The notes under the pieces are model-generated. The model was not told where the DNA came from, searched no databases, and saw only the letters and a program-made list of their open reading frames with translations. A stretch of 64,000 nucleotides of DNA. Origin: Brachypodium distachyon. Its lineage: Eukaryota > Streptophyta > Magnoliopsida > Poales > Poaceae. Below are positions 36,324 through 47,949 of the stretch, piece by piece. How positions within the stretch are numbered: position 1 is the stretch's first letter; every line of letters starts with the position of its first letter. A program made the position numbers and the translations under genes. The stretch is taken from positions 12,710,001-12,774,000 of the forward strand of contig NC_016133.3 in assembly GCF_000005505.3 (NCBI RefSeq). The letters are read 5' to 3'.

Positions 36324-39300
36324 GCCCCGGTATTGTTTTTCTAGATTTGTCCACATTTATGTTTTTGTAACATTTTTTTCTTAACAAACTCGAAACCTCT
36401 TGTTTTGATATCATATACTGAAGTGTATGTATCTAGCCGGTTCAGAAAGCTCGAGCTGACGGACAAATGTGGACAATATATTCCAATCACTGCTAGTTTG
36501 CTATAGAATCAATTATCTGTAGTCGGTCACTCTTGAGTCTTGGCTGACCAATAGTTGGCCATCAGAAGTAGAGTACATCTCTGGCGGGCGAAAACTTACC
36601 TGTTGGTGTTGACTGTTGAGTAGCCGACCGAAGACCTATAGAGGGGAATTCAATGGAAATTTACAGTTATCACCTAGGAAATAAAAAGGCACATCGAATC
36701 TAACATGCAGGTGAATATATATGCGTGGAGTATATGTGTCGTTAACTCTTAACTGACCAAAATATTCACATAAAAAAAGTGTAGATACGATGCGAATTGC
36801 AGGGTAGTAGGACCAAGTTGTACACATTATTATGGTTCATATAATTCCTGGAGTTGATTTGACCTAGACAAAAAAGAGGAATGTACACCACGTAGCAATT
36901 CTTATCTCCAATGTTATCTGGCTACCTACTTACACCATTCATTCATTCATTCCCCAACATTCGAGAGCATTCATGCATGTATATGTGTACACATGATGCA
37001 TGCATCTGAATATGTACTTATACATATATAGCTAGTTCCTAGATGCGCTGCCTACATGCATGTGCATCGATCATGCATGCTACGTACGTAGGAAGCCAGC
37101 TAGCACCAAAAATTCTGTTTTTTCATGGCTACCAAGAATTAATTCAGATATGATGATTTTTTTTCTTCAAATTTAGACATATATATTCCCTTTTTTATTC
37201 CCAAGGTTGTTTCAGAAACAAGAACATAAAAAATTGTAGAATTACACCACGGGAGAAAAGAATACACACATATATATTAGATTTGACGCCTCATTAAGAT
37301 AGATAATTTCTTGGGTGCTACGCGATAATTTATTGGATAGCGAGGCGGTTATGGTGACTTAATCAACCTTCAAACTCTGCGTGGCTTGGGTCTTGAGTAG
37401 ATCGACCCTGCATGCGCGTATTTTTGTTCTGAAAAAAGAGTACACATATATACACAATTATTTATAACAAGTATATACTTAATCTACAATTAATCCGGGT
37501 ACACAAAAGAACACACAATCAAGCTTTTGTATGCCGTGAATTCCAACACTACCATATAAACTCATATTTCTAACAAAGAAGGGTTAAAAATATATTTCTG
37601 TCCATTGATATATAAGAGTTTACATCGAGACAAGTTTTTCCGGACGATATATGATTGACACTGGTATATATGATCTATTGGGAGTTTATGGCCAACAACT
37701 TGTGTGTAGTTTTACCCAGTGTTTGTATTGACTTCACATGTTTGTTACATACTCGCGTTTGAAAGACAGAAATATAGAGTGGGATATCAATTAGCACGTA
37801 CGTACTGGAACGAGTAGAAGGTTAAATATTTCCAGGGTTTTTGCTGATGTGCAAAATGTGCTGTGTGTTTCCTTTATGAGGTAACATGTAGAATATGCCG
37901 CCTATTCAGCACAGCATATCATGATAATCCCTAAAGTGAAAAAGGGCATATAATGATTGGACAACACATGGAATTTTAGGGATGGATACAGAAAATCGCG
38001 CTTTTGAGTACGTTTGTGCAAATCACCCCATATTATTGATGTCTCACTTTTGGATCTCTCCTCTTAATTACTTCATCCCGTACTAGCTGAGCCAAACATA
38101 GGGTGGGTTGAAAACCAAGAGGAGAGACCCAGGAGTATGTCAAAAAAAAGGGCCATGTACAATGCACATATTAGGAGTTAGTCCCTATTTTATATACTTG
38201 TAAATGTCTACGAGGAAAGTTTGAACATGCATGTTTACTAGATTTTTTTTAAAAGAAACATAAACCAGAGAATCTATTTTTGTCCCAAAACTTTCAACGT
38301 TCGAAAAATATATAATTTTTGTTCTTTTAGATCAATATATGTTAAAGGAGAATTGATCCTTACCTTACCTTGCCACGTAAGCTTGTTGATCATACATACT
38401 GACGAGGCTTAGACACTGATATTTACACGTAAGGTGGGCTAATGCATGCAGCTTGCACATATGCATTCTTATCTCCTAGAAGTAAAAGCCAAGTTGCACC
38501 GAGATAAATATATAGAAATCTCTACAGGAATCTTGAGCCGACCGATCGATGGCCACGGTAATATATGGACCAATTAACTAGCTAGCTGTACTCGTAATTA
38601 ATAATAATTAGTGGCTCAAGTAGTAATATTCGATCCATTAGCATATGCATTTACCACATATGTCGGCATGTGTACGTGTAAATCTGGTAGATTTAACCTA
38701 ACTAATAATGAAGATATATCGATATGATGACTAGCTACTAATTAAGATGTGCATGAATATGCATGCATTGGTCAAATCATGGGGATATATATAGTCCTCG
38801 CCACGTAACGCGGTCGGCTACATTACTACATACGTGCACAAATCGATATGGATATTTGAGTTTGTTGAAACTTTCACTTGATATGCTCATTTTTTATCCA
38901 TCAATTTGGGGTGGATTTATTGGTGCATGTGATTCAGTAATTTAAAAAAAAATCATAGCCAAAAAGGTCATATGTATGTCCAAGATTTAGCCAAGACGCG
39001 CTATTAATAAAAATATTTGTGGACGACATGAATTTCACGCCCAGATCAGGTAGCCTAGACATGAAAGTAGAATGCTACTACCATCGGCTTAATTGAGATT
39101 TTGGATGAACTAATAAACATTGATCATGCGATCCAATATATTTTTTCTTTGCAGGATCTCGATTGATATTTAAAAAAAGTGAAAAAGTTTTTTTCCATTT
39201 TAATTTGTGCGTGGGAATATAGATGATGCAGCCCATATATACGATCGACCAAAAGCATATATGAATTTGTCCCAAACAATAATTCCAACCAAAAATTTGA

Positions 39301-39994
39301 GTGGTGCATGTATGCCATATGCTTAGTTAAGAGAAGGGGAAGCAAAGAATAATGTTAGTTACCAAAAATGCTGCCGACCAACATATATCTAATGATGCAA
39401 ATAAAGTGGCCGAAAGCTAGCTAGGTTCAACATCGAGATAGGGCCATCCCTTGCATTCCCTCCCCATGTTCCAATTTCTTCGACCCTTCCTTCCCTTTGC
39501 TTTATTAGCTAGGAATCTAATTAACTTGTTGATCTCGATCGATTGCTTAGGGGGATTGGGAGTTAATTATTCCAAGCTTTTGCTTGCTAACTTTCTATTG
39601 CATATATAGGTAGCTAGGTAGGCATATAATAATGTGTTTAATTAGCTGTACTCCTATAGGCTATATATGTTTAGGAGATCATACTAGCTAGTTTGACAAT
39701 AAGAGTACAGATGGGCATGTATATATTAATTAATTAACCGACTTGTTGGTGTGGAGTAAAAAATTTAAACATGTGAAACACACCATGCATGCATCGATTG
39801 ATCAACTGTAGTAATTCCGATTAGATTAAAAAAGATGAGGAAAGAAAGTTCTCTCTCGGTCGGTCTCTACACATAGCACCATACATATATGTTCTCACAA
39901 CCAACAAATTAAGCAGGGCGCTAATTAATCAGTAGTACATGACGGCCGAGCTAGCAGGTAGCTTGGAACAAGCTACATAACCGGTGGAGTAGTA

Positions 39995-40098
39995 ATTCCT
40001 CCGTCACATAATTTTTGTCGAAATATCTAGACGTTTTTTAAAAATAGATACATTCATATTTGGATAAATTTGAAACAAGAATTATGAGACGGAAGGAG
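39995..40098. mobile_element. Stowaway-type MITE
   Basis: Between TA dinucleotides. Starts ATTCCTCCGTCACATAATTT and ends AATTATGAGACGGAAGGAG; shares the AAATATCTAGACG word with other copies in the window. Confidence 0.75.
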
Positions 40099-40685
40099 TA
40101 CTGTTTATTTATCGGATGGAAGGGATGAGAATTAGATGGAACTGACGCCAAATGATAGTTTCTTCAGTAAGTCTATGTATTTGGAGTTCGTGCATTCGGT
40201 TGCCCAATTACCAAGAGTTGTACATGGGACTTATTAAGGTCCCTCTAGAAGTTAAGGTTTTTCTTTGGTCTATGTTGGGCTACTTTTTTTTTCGAAAAGG
40301 AGGAATGCCCCGACCTCTGCATCAATTGATGCACACAGCCAAAAATGATGTTGTTTTGACAATTAGCTAGATATATCTTCTGATCATGTACATATTATGT
40401 ACTCATGCATTCGCCAGCTCTATATATATACATGGCTACGGCCTAGGATGTGTCTCATCTGTTGTTGGAGCAGGTGGTCAGGGAGGTTATTACTTATCAC
40501 CCCACATGGATGGCAATCTAGGATCGACATGTTTGAATGATTTTCCTTTTTATCTTTGTAATGTTGGGGAGACTTTGGTAACTTCTGGGCTGTGTTCATA
40601 TGCAAAGGCCAGGGGAATTCACTTTTTTATATCGCTTGGTATATACGGCTCGAGTCAAAAATTGTTTTATTCGTACTCAATGGTA

Positions 40686-40943
40686 TGCCTTCGTTCCTAA
40701 ATATAAGAAGCCATAGCTTTGCCCTAAGTCAAACTTTAATTTTTTTTACTAAGTTTATAGAAAAATGTATGGACATTCGGAATATCAAATAAGTCTACTA
40801 TGAAAATATATATCATGACGGATTTAATAGAATCAATTCAAAGTCATAAATGTTGATAGATTTTTCTATAAAGTTGGTCAAAATTTTAAAAGTTTGACTC
40901 ATGTTAAATATCTGGAACTTCTTGGATTTAGGAACGAAGGGAG
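40686..40943. mobile_element. Longer Stowaway-like foldback element
   Basis: 258 bases with extended terminal inverted repeats (TTCGTTCCTAAATATAAGAA against CTTCTTGGATTTAGGAACGA) and flanking TA. About twice the length of the other MITEs here. The interior words TTTGCCCTAAGTCAAACTTT and AAAGTTTGACTCATG form a further inverted pair. Confidence 0.7.
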
Positions 40944-41531
40944 TATATAGCTAGCAGTCGCGTATGTGTGAAGAAATTGATCATATTACGTACGTTCAAA
41001 AGCAATGCAACTTTTTAATTACTTTTTTTTTTGCGAGGAGCAACTTTTTAATTACGTCATAATACGTGTAGCTCGTTGGCCTGGATGTGCTTAATTATCA
41101 AAATTCGACACGTCGGATTAGTTATAGTCAATCTAATCGGCCAAGGAAAGAGACCGAATAATCGTACGTCTACTCATCATGTGTTACTATATTTCCACGT
41201 ACGTACAATTGATCGATGTATAAAATTAAAAGCTATATATAACATATGTATTTCATTGATGCTAGGGGCAGAGAAAAAAAGGGAAAGAAAGAAAAGATAG
41301 GATCTTGTAGTAAAAAATATGGCGGGAAAATTGAAGAGAGGAGGGGATGAGATCGATGAGGCATGCAGCTACGTGGCAACAAGCTAGCTAGGACTCTAGC
41401 TTTACATTCAAACCAAATATTCGCCACTGCCGATCGATCTCATCTTGTAGAAAGGAAGTGGAAATGGTAGTTACATTTAATTAACTTTCCTGCTCTAATA
41501 TTCTTGATCCATGCAACTACATATTAATATA

Positions 41532-41771
41532 CTTTCTCTGTTCCTTAAATTAGGACGTATATTATTTTATTTGACCGAGTCTTTGACCAAAATTTAATCT
41601 ATTAATATATATTTTTTGTGAAATAAAATTGATATCATTGGATTCGTAATCAAAAGTATTTGTTTATGATTATGATTAATATCACATAAGTTACACGTTG
41701 ATGGAGTATTTTTTTTGTCAAAGCTCGGTTAAAGAAAACAATATAGGCCTTAATTTAAGGAACATAGAGAG
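41532..41771. mobile_element. Longer Stowaway-like foldback element
   Basis: 240 bases between TA dinucleotides. Starts CTTTCTCTGTTCCTTAAATT and ends AATTTAAGGAACATAGAGAG, an inverted repeat with few mismatches. Confidence 0.7.
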
Positions 41772-42424
41772 TAGGAAGTGACGTGGGGTTAGGTTTGATG
41801 TTAAGAAACCCATGAATTTGCCTCTACTAAATCCTCAATGCAATGAGATAAACATATCGTCAGGTGGCGGATCGAGATGCATGGCTGCAAGTCAAAAGCT
41901 ACGGGTCATTGCAATAAATCTAACTTTTCCAAGCAACGTTCATGTTATATATATTACAAAAGGCCATGCCATCTATATTTATGATACGCGTGTCGATGTC
42001 CAAAACGCATGCAAGCTTGCGTCTAATAATCTCTTCATATATATGGACCTATATATATGTTGCGTGCGTGTCGAATTCAGGGCCATTCTACATGATTACT
42101 GATCACAATGATCCATGGACCGAATCAAGGAATCGTCAAAACTTATCCTCACATATATATGGTTTATAACTTTATATGGTATGTCTGTATATTGTTCTTC
42201 AATGAGATCGATCGATAGAGATGGGTAGAAAGGTTCATATCTAGTGAACAGGAGTACTTCTCATCGACCGTCCGGTTCCTAAAAAAAAAAGTACTTCTCG
42301 ATCAATCCTAATTAACTTTTTAAGATCCGCTGAATCTTAGATGTGTTAGGTCAGGTTGATAATCTGTCAAGAAAAATTGTCACCTTTTCTAATTTCTAAC
42401 GTGCTATGCATGTGTTAATTGTTT

Positions 42425-42894
42425 GAATAAATTTCACAAAACCATACTTTTTGAGACTACAGTCTCATCGGGCCACAGTTATCATCAATATCTCAGAGAA
42501 TCACAGTTTTTGGGTCTGTCTCACAGAACCCAAATCGGGTAGATAAAACCGTTTGATGGTATTTATGACCATACGCCACGTCAAACAGGCTGACTCGTTT
42601 TGTTGCCACATTAGCTCCCGAACCCCACCCGAGATGGCGGTTCGAGTAGAGAAATAACCCTTAACGGGTCGGCGGTCAGGTCTGGGAGCCGATGTGGCAA
42701 CAAAACGGGTCCGCCGTGGCATTATGATAGGTGGGTCCCACCAGTCAGAAACACCATCAAACGGCATAATCTACCCGATTTGGGTTTTGTGAGACAGTCT
42801 GCCCCAAACTTTGTGATTTTGTGAGACTATTAGTGACAACTGTGACCTGGCATGAAATCATATCCCAGGAAGGGTGGTTTTGTGAAATTTACTC
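42425..42894. mobile_element. Mutator-type foldback MITE with 9-bp target duplication
   Basis: 470 bases flanked by perfect TAATTGTTT repeats (42416-42424 and 42895-42903), the 9-bp duplication of Mutator elements. Termini are GAATAAATTTCACAAAACCA on the left and GAGTAAATTTCACAAAACCA read inward from the right. The inverted symmetry extends far inward, for example CAAATCGGGTAGATAAAACC with CGTTTGATGG on the left against CCATCAAACG and ATAATCTACCCGATTTGGGT on the right. Most of the element could fold into one long hairpin. No coding capacity. Confidence 0.88.
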
Positions 42895-44128
42895 TAATTG
42901 TTTTAGGAGATATATACATATGTGCTTGAATTGATGGATGGATTTTTTTTCCTCGATGAAAATATATATTCTGCGTGCATTGAAAAACAAATATTTGATC
43001 AAGAGTATATTATGTTGATTTTTTTCAGTTGATGCAAAAGTAAATTAGAAACTAGTTTAATTTCTGCAAAATTCAGAAGGCACACGTGCAAGATTTGAAA
43101 AATTATTTTATGCATGCATAGCAGGCCGGGTGAACTGTGAACCAGAAAGTTTTGTCGAAAAATAGATCTATGCTTTGCGGTGTGCAAAAGAAAAAAAAAA
43201 GAGAGGCGAGTTAAATGTACATCGGAACAAAAACAGGATTATTTTTGCAGAAAAAAAAACAAAAACAAAAACAAAAACAGGATTCATAATTTTGGTCGAT
43301 CGACCACCGTCCTCGCTATCACATCGGACAAAAAAAAAAGAGAACGGTGAAGAAGAAGGAAGATTTGCGTAGAAAACCTGATAGAATAGAAGAGTTTCTC
43401 AGACTGAAGGCTCTGGTGTTTTTTTGAGCGAACTGAAGAGTCTGGTGCTGGCAGGAACACAGCTAAAATGTTCAGCCCGTTCTTGTAAAAAGAAAAAGTT
43501 CAGCCCGTTAAGACGTACTCCAGCCCACCTAATCGAAAAGGTTATGCACCAATTTGCAGTTATGCTGGCCCATTATCTAAGCATTCAGCCCAACCTATGG
43601 AGCACTCGATTGTATTATTCATCTCATATAAAAGACTCTCTTCTGCTCAAAATAAATAAATATAAAAGACTCTCTTTTTTCTGCGGGAACTCATATAAAA
43701 GACTCTATTCATGCTGTATTTCCCTTCTAAAAATATATCTAATTTATATTTCCCTCTTATGCAGTAAAAGTAGCATCAAGGCATCAAGCGATATAACCGC
43801 ATAAGTATAATATACCTCCGGTCTCTACATATAAGATGTGCACACGTGCCACTGATACCCATTGGTTAACTTAGTTAAGGGTTTAGTTAACCAACATAAA
43901 CTAATCATTGGTTAACTATTTTTTGCTTTAATTTCCTGCTGGTTAACTTAATGCTGGTCCAAGAACAGGGTCTAGTATATACAGATACCCCAGGCCATTC
44001 AATTTTATCACTAGCAAATACTGCACCACACTGTACAGTTTTGGGAGTCTATTTACTTTGTGATTTATGCTTTATATAGCTAGACTAGAATCTTCCACCC
44101 ACACACAACAGCATCAGCATTGGCCGCC

Positions 44129-44138
44129 TATATATAAG
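44129..44138 (+). promoter_or_regulatory. TATA box of MIR160
   Basis: TATATATAAG preceded by CCGCC and followed, about 30 bases on, by a C/A/T-rich leader. It is the only good core promoter upstream of the miR160 hairpin. Transcription start is inferred near 44160. Confidence 0.55.
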
Positions 44139-44279
44139 CCACCTGCCCCTTCACCACATGACGCATTCTACACACACATTTCTAGCTCTCTCCCTCTTTC
44201 ACACACACTCGATTTACTCACACAGAAGCATCCCACATGTGGATCTCTCACACAGAATCAGCCAATTAAGGTATTAGAG

Positions 44280-44420
44280 ATGTGTAGGGGTGATAGGATA
44301 AGCTACAAGCCTAGCTACAAGAAATGCAGAATGAAGCAAGATATGCATCAACAGGTTTCTTCAACATCCACCAACAGCTTGCGATTGCATGCATCCAATG
44401 CCATGGCATATGGTCATTGA
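44280..44420 (+). CDS. Small ORF (46 residues) in the MIR160 primary transcript
   Basis: ATG at 44280 (GAG ATG TGT context) opens a 46-codon frame, MCRGDRISYKPSYKKCRMKQ onward, rich in Lys, Arg, Ser and His, ending TGA about 60 bases before the hairpin. The frame remains open upstream to 44067. It lies between the TATA box and the hairpin and so would be in the primary transcript. Some plant pri-miRNAs encode regulatory peptides (miPEPs); whether this one is translated is unknown. A short upstream ORF (ATG at 44237, about 10 codons) precedes it. No family is recognised. Confidence 0.25.
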   Translation: MCRGDRISYKPSYKKCRMKQDMHQQVSSTSTNSLRLHASNAMAYGH

Positions 44421-44483
44421 GGTATATATATAGCTAGCTAGCAAGATAGTTGAGAGACAGAGAGAGACGAAGGTGAAGCTTAT

Positions 44484-44599
44484 GTTGGGATGTGCCTGGC
44501 TCCCTGTATGCCACTCATCTATAGCAACATTCCTTCCTGATGAGGTTGCCTAGGATGGATGGCGTGCACGGAGCCAAGCATATCCCCCTTGATCCCAAC
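44484..44599 (+). ncRNA. MIR160: miR160 precursor hairpin
   Basis: The mature miRNA at 44493-44513 begins TGCCTGGCTCC and ends CTGTATGCCA, an exact match to the conserved plant miR160. The star strand at 44562-44582 begins GCGTGCACGG and ends GCCAAGCATA. Mature bases 1-19 pair with star bases 19-1 with only two mismatches and two G-U pairs, leaving the 2-nt 3' overhangs of a Dicer-like product. The lower stem pairs GTTGGGA (44484-44490) with TCCCAAC (44593-44599). The 48-base loop has its own pairing (CTCATC with GATGAG). miR160 guides cleavage of class-C auxin response factor mRNAs (ARF10/16/17 type), acting in root, leaf and seed development. The locus is transcribed on the plus strand from a TATA box at 44129. 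Confidence 0.97.
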
Positions 44600-45328
44600 C
44601 GTCTCTTCTCATGCATTCTCCACAATCCACATGCATCTCTTCTATACATATTGGTCTTAACTGTGTTGTTTAGTTTACCTCTAAAATAGTCCATGTTTAT
44701 TTGCGCGCATAGTTTTTTTTTCATCTGTTCGTGGAGCTTTTGATTTTTTTTTGACAGATAGATTGATTTTTGTTAATTTTATAGACCACATTTACATACA
44801 TTTCTATAGTCCAGTATTTTGTGTCACATAAATCCATATTTTTATTAGTGTCAGAACTCAGAAGTCCACACATTTTCCTCAAGTATACAATCACTATTAA
44901 TAAATAACGGGATTGTATCTTTAAGAAAGGAAGAGGTTTATAAATATGCGATTAATGCTTTCACAATTCAAATTCGTTTGAAGCAGGTCGACTCAGCATA
45001 ACCATTTTGCCTGTTGATACCCAAAAAACATCTGTGGAAAAGAGAGAAACACCAAATGCCAACCAGTTTGACTTTATTAAAATAAAGCTTCCTCAGATTT
45101 TTTTTTACTATGAGTCAGATATGAACTTGTGACTAATCCCCACTTTATTTACCGATGAAAATCGGAGATTCTGCTCATCGGCCGACCTATATATGCATAC
45201 AGTTGCCTCTCAGAAAGTTAAGTTCAGATGGTCTGGAGCTAGAACTAGCTATGGGATGAGCTAATCATTCAGAAATGTTCCATATGTAAATTTCATGGAT
45301 TCCTGCAAATATATATAATAGTTTCCTT

Positions 45329-45465
45329 TTTTTCTCGAACACGCCGTTTTCATTAAGAAGTAAGTGCAAGAAGCGCGAGTACAAACAAAGGCAACAAAAG
45401 ACGAGACCCAACGGGCTAAAAAAAAAGAGAGAGGACGGAAAAAAGGCCAAAGCCACTATAGTATA
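45329..45465 (-). mobile_element. Severely 5'-truncated LINE 3' end
   Basis: 137 bases flanked by TAGTTTCCTT direct repeats (45319-45328 and 45466-45475). On the plus strand it begins with a short T-run and TTCTCGAACACGCCGTTTTC followed by ATTAAGAAGTAAGTGCAAGA, the reverse complement of a LINE 3' UTR and poly-A tail. The same style of tail begins the larger LINE at 59.3 kb (TTTTTTGAGAAAACGC). Confidence 0.6.
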
Positions 45466-46247
45466 TAGTTTCCTTGAAAGAAGATCCCATATTTCATCTT
45501 GTATATACCCAATTATATTGTGTGATGTCTCCCTCTCTAGCTATCTCTCTTTTCATTTTACTTGTAAACCTGCTCTGTCCTACCCTTAATTAATGCAAAA
45601 GAGATTTATTTTTAATTCTGGAGAGAACAGGTTCATGAGATTGATGTGCTAGAACTTGACCATGGACTTGTATGATATAGTATTCTTTTTTGTACCAGAA
45701 TGTATGATAATTGAAAAGTTTCATGCGCTAGCCAACGCAACCAAAAAACTGATCTTATGGAAGGGGCAGGGGCAATCCACTTATACTTCAACAATAATAA
45801 TCTGATCTGGATGCACGGCATCTTCTCACCAAATTAATACTAACAAGCTGCAATTTGAGTACTAATTATACACTTTGAATGCCTTAAATAACCCCCCATG
45901 AACACGTGAGAAATGCACTGGTCTCTCTCTATAATATTTATAGATCTCATTTTCTCTCTCTACATGATTGACCCTCCTGCACAAATGATGAATAGCTACC
46001 CCATATAGTACTCGCCTGAAATAGTCATCGGCGGACGATTCAGGTAATGGTCGGCTCTCCTCTCATGCATCACTGAATGCTGCCACTGCACACTTTGGAC
46101 CTTTACGTCCTCAGCATTAAATAATATATATTCCAGCAAAGCCAATGCCATATTTTTCTCCTCTAAACAAGATAATCGGTAGCGACCCTGGTGCTGTGTA
46201 AAAAAACTTTCCACCTCCAGACCTCCTTCTAATGCAAAAGATGAATA

Positions 46248-46357
46248 TCTCCGTCCGATATTAAGTGTCTCAAATTTGTTCAAATATGAATGTATCTATA
46301 CCTAAAATGCGTCTAGATACATGTAATATTTCGACACTTAATATGAGATAGATGGAG
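46248..46357. mobile_element. Stowaway-type MITE
   Basis: Between TA dinucleotides. Starts TCTCCGTCCGATATTAAGTG and ends CACTTAATATGAGATAGATG GAG. The interior has TCTAGATACATGTAATATTT as in other copies. Confidence 0.75.
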
Positions 46358-46426
46358 TATATATAGTAATAATGCTTGTCATCAAAGTTGGATAAAATTA
46401 TTAGCAAATGCCACTAACATATAATA

Positions 46427-46539
46427 TTCCCTCCTATCCTAAATTCTTGTCTCAAATTTGTCCAAATATGGATGTATCTATTCTTAAGAAGTATCTAGAT
46501 ACATGTAATATTTTGACAACAATTTAGAATCGGAAGGAG
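46427..46539. mobile_element. Stowaway-type MITE
   Basis: Between TA dinucleotides. Starts TTCCCTCCTATCCTAAATTC and ends CAATTTAGAATCGGAAGGAG. It lies only 69 bases from the preceding MITE, in the same family. Confidence 0.78.
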
Positions 46540-47360
46540 TAGTAAATTTTTAGTCTAATTTACTTATAACAAGTTGTTTAATTTGTTTTATCCAAAGTAT
46601 CACACATCGAGGTAGTACACCTGGCTTTTCAAGACACCAAAGCAAAGGGCATGCAACCGCTTTTTGGCGTGACCGCTATCGGCGTGACAATGAACATGAG
46701 TACGTAGTCGAGGCGTGTTTCCTTTTGCTGGGGTTTTCGGTATAGTTCCCTTAAAAGCATGGTCCAACACTTGCAATTACTGTTTCCTCTCTTCGTAAGG
46801 AAAAACCTGCAGAACCCCTACCAGTTGCTTCAAGTTTTTTGTAGCCAATCATGTAATGCACGTGCCAGAATTATTGGAGGCTAAACCTTGGCACACACAC
46901 CGGCAGCTTTTTCTTTTCCACCAGTTTAAACTTTTGGATGAACCGGTTCCGGTGCATCAGTTTAATTTGTTTTACAATGCACTGTAATCCATATATTATC
47001 CAGATATCCTGCATGCTTAGCTGGCAGGCATCGACCACCTCGGCCAGCAGGTCATCAGGGGTGAGGTGAAGGCAGCTAGCAGCTCAAGGCTGCCATTGCT
47101 GTGCAACCAGACCATGCATGCACCAGACCATGTTAGCACCCTCAGTGGATTGGGGAATCCACCTGACTCCAGTGTGTAGACAAGCTAGAAAATGCCACAG
47201 GAGGTGGTGAGAGAGCACTATGCAGATCGATGCAGAGAGGTATGCATGCCATGGCAAAACAAAGCTCATCACTCTCAATCAAGTGTGCCATTGCCATTCA
47301 CGTCGCCTCTGGTCTGCAAAAAGGGCTCAGATCTTGCAGCCCATCATGCAGGAAATTGTC

Positions 47361-47396
47361 CAGCCAGCCAGCCAGCCAGCCAGCAGCAGCAGCAAT
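47361..47396. repeat. CAGC/GCA microsatellite
   Basis: Five CCAG units run into several GCA triplets (CAGCCAGCCAGCCAGCCAGC followed by CAGCAGCAGCAA). Likely length-polymorphic. Confidence 0.85.
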
Positions 47397-47949
47397 AGCA
47401 GATGAAAGCCACATGTAGTACGTTGCAGCAAATGAACCATGCAGTAACATCTAAACAGTAGCGCCAAAAGGTACAAGCACACAGCGTTTGCATGCATGGT
47501 AAGCAGCAGTGTTCACTGCAAAAGGAAAAAAAAAAAGATCATAGCAGGGATTAGTTACTCTCTTTTTTACAGGTCAGGTCACCCAATGGGGCAAATGCAT
47601 GTACAGACAGAACTACAGATAGAAAATATCTCTATTTGGATCTGAAGCGGCAGTGTGATTCTGATTCATGGACTTGCTAGGAATTAATATGGACGATTGA
47701 TGATGTCCGGCGAGTTTATCATTGGCTCTGAATGGTTTTTGAGATTAAGCCCCTTAATTGGAGCTGTTTACAGTCCAATGCCAATGCGTCTGATCTTCTC
47801 AGAAACAAAACCAGGAAGGAAAAGCTAGGAGCTATATTTCACTAGAGTCATGTCATGTGTCATCTCTAGTTCAAAGTTCAACGAACCACTTAAAGGGTTA
47901 CTGGTAACTAAGAACTTCCATCAACGGTGAGTGAGGGAATAGAGATGTA

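Larger units (their letters stand above)
35440..44128. other. AT-rich, gene-poor stretch between the CACTA element and MIR160
   Basis: I see no supported protein gene. The sequence is rich in TATATA, GATCGATC and TAGCTAGC words and holds a SINE (36.05 kb), several Stowaway-type MITEs (40.0, 40.7, 41.5 kb), a Mutator-type foldback (42.4 kb) and a lone MITE end near 43815. The frame 35612-36052 has no recognisable similarity. About 37.0-39.9 kb is unannotated AT-rich DNA that could include distal regulatory sequence for MIR160, though nothing specific shows it. Confidence 0.5.
44600..47949. other. Intergenic region between MIR160 and the TPR gene
   Basis: No coding similarity. It contains a short 5'-truncated LINE tail (45.33 kb), two Stowaway-type MITEs (46.25 and 46.43 kb), and a (CAGC)n/(GCA)n microsatellite at 47361-47396. 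47.4-47.95 kb is probably the 3' UTR and flank of the minus-strand TPR gene. Confidence 0.45.
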
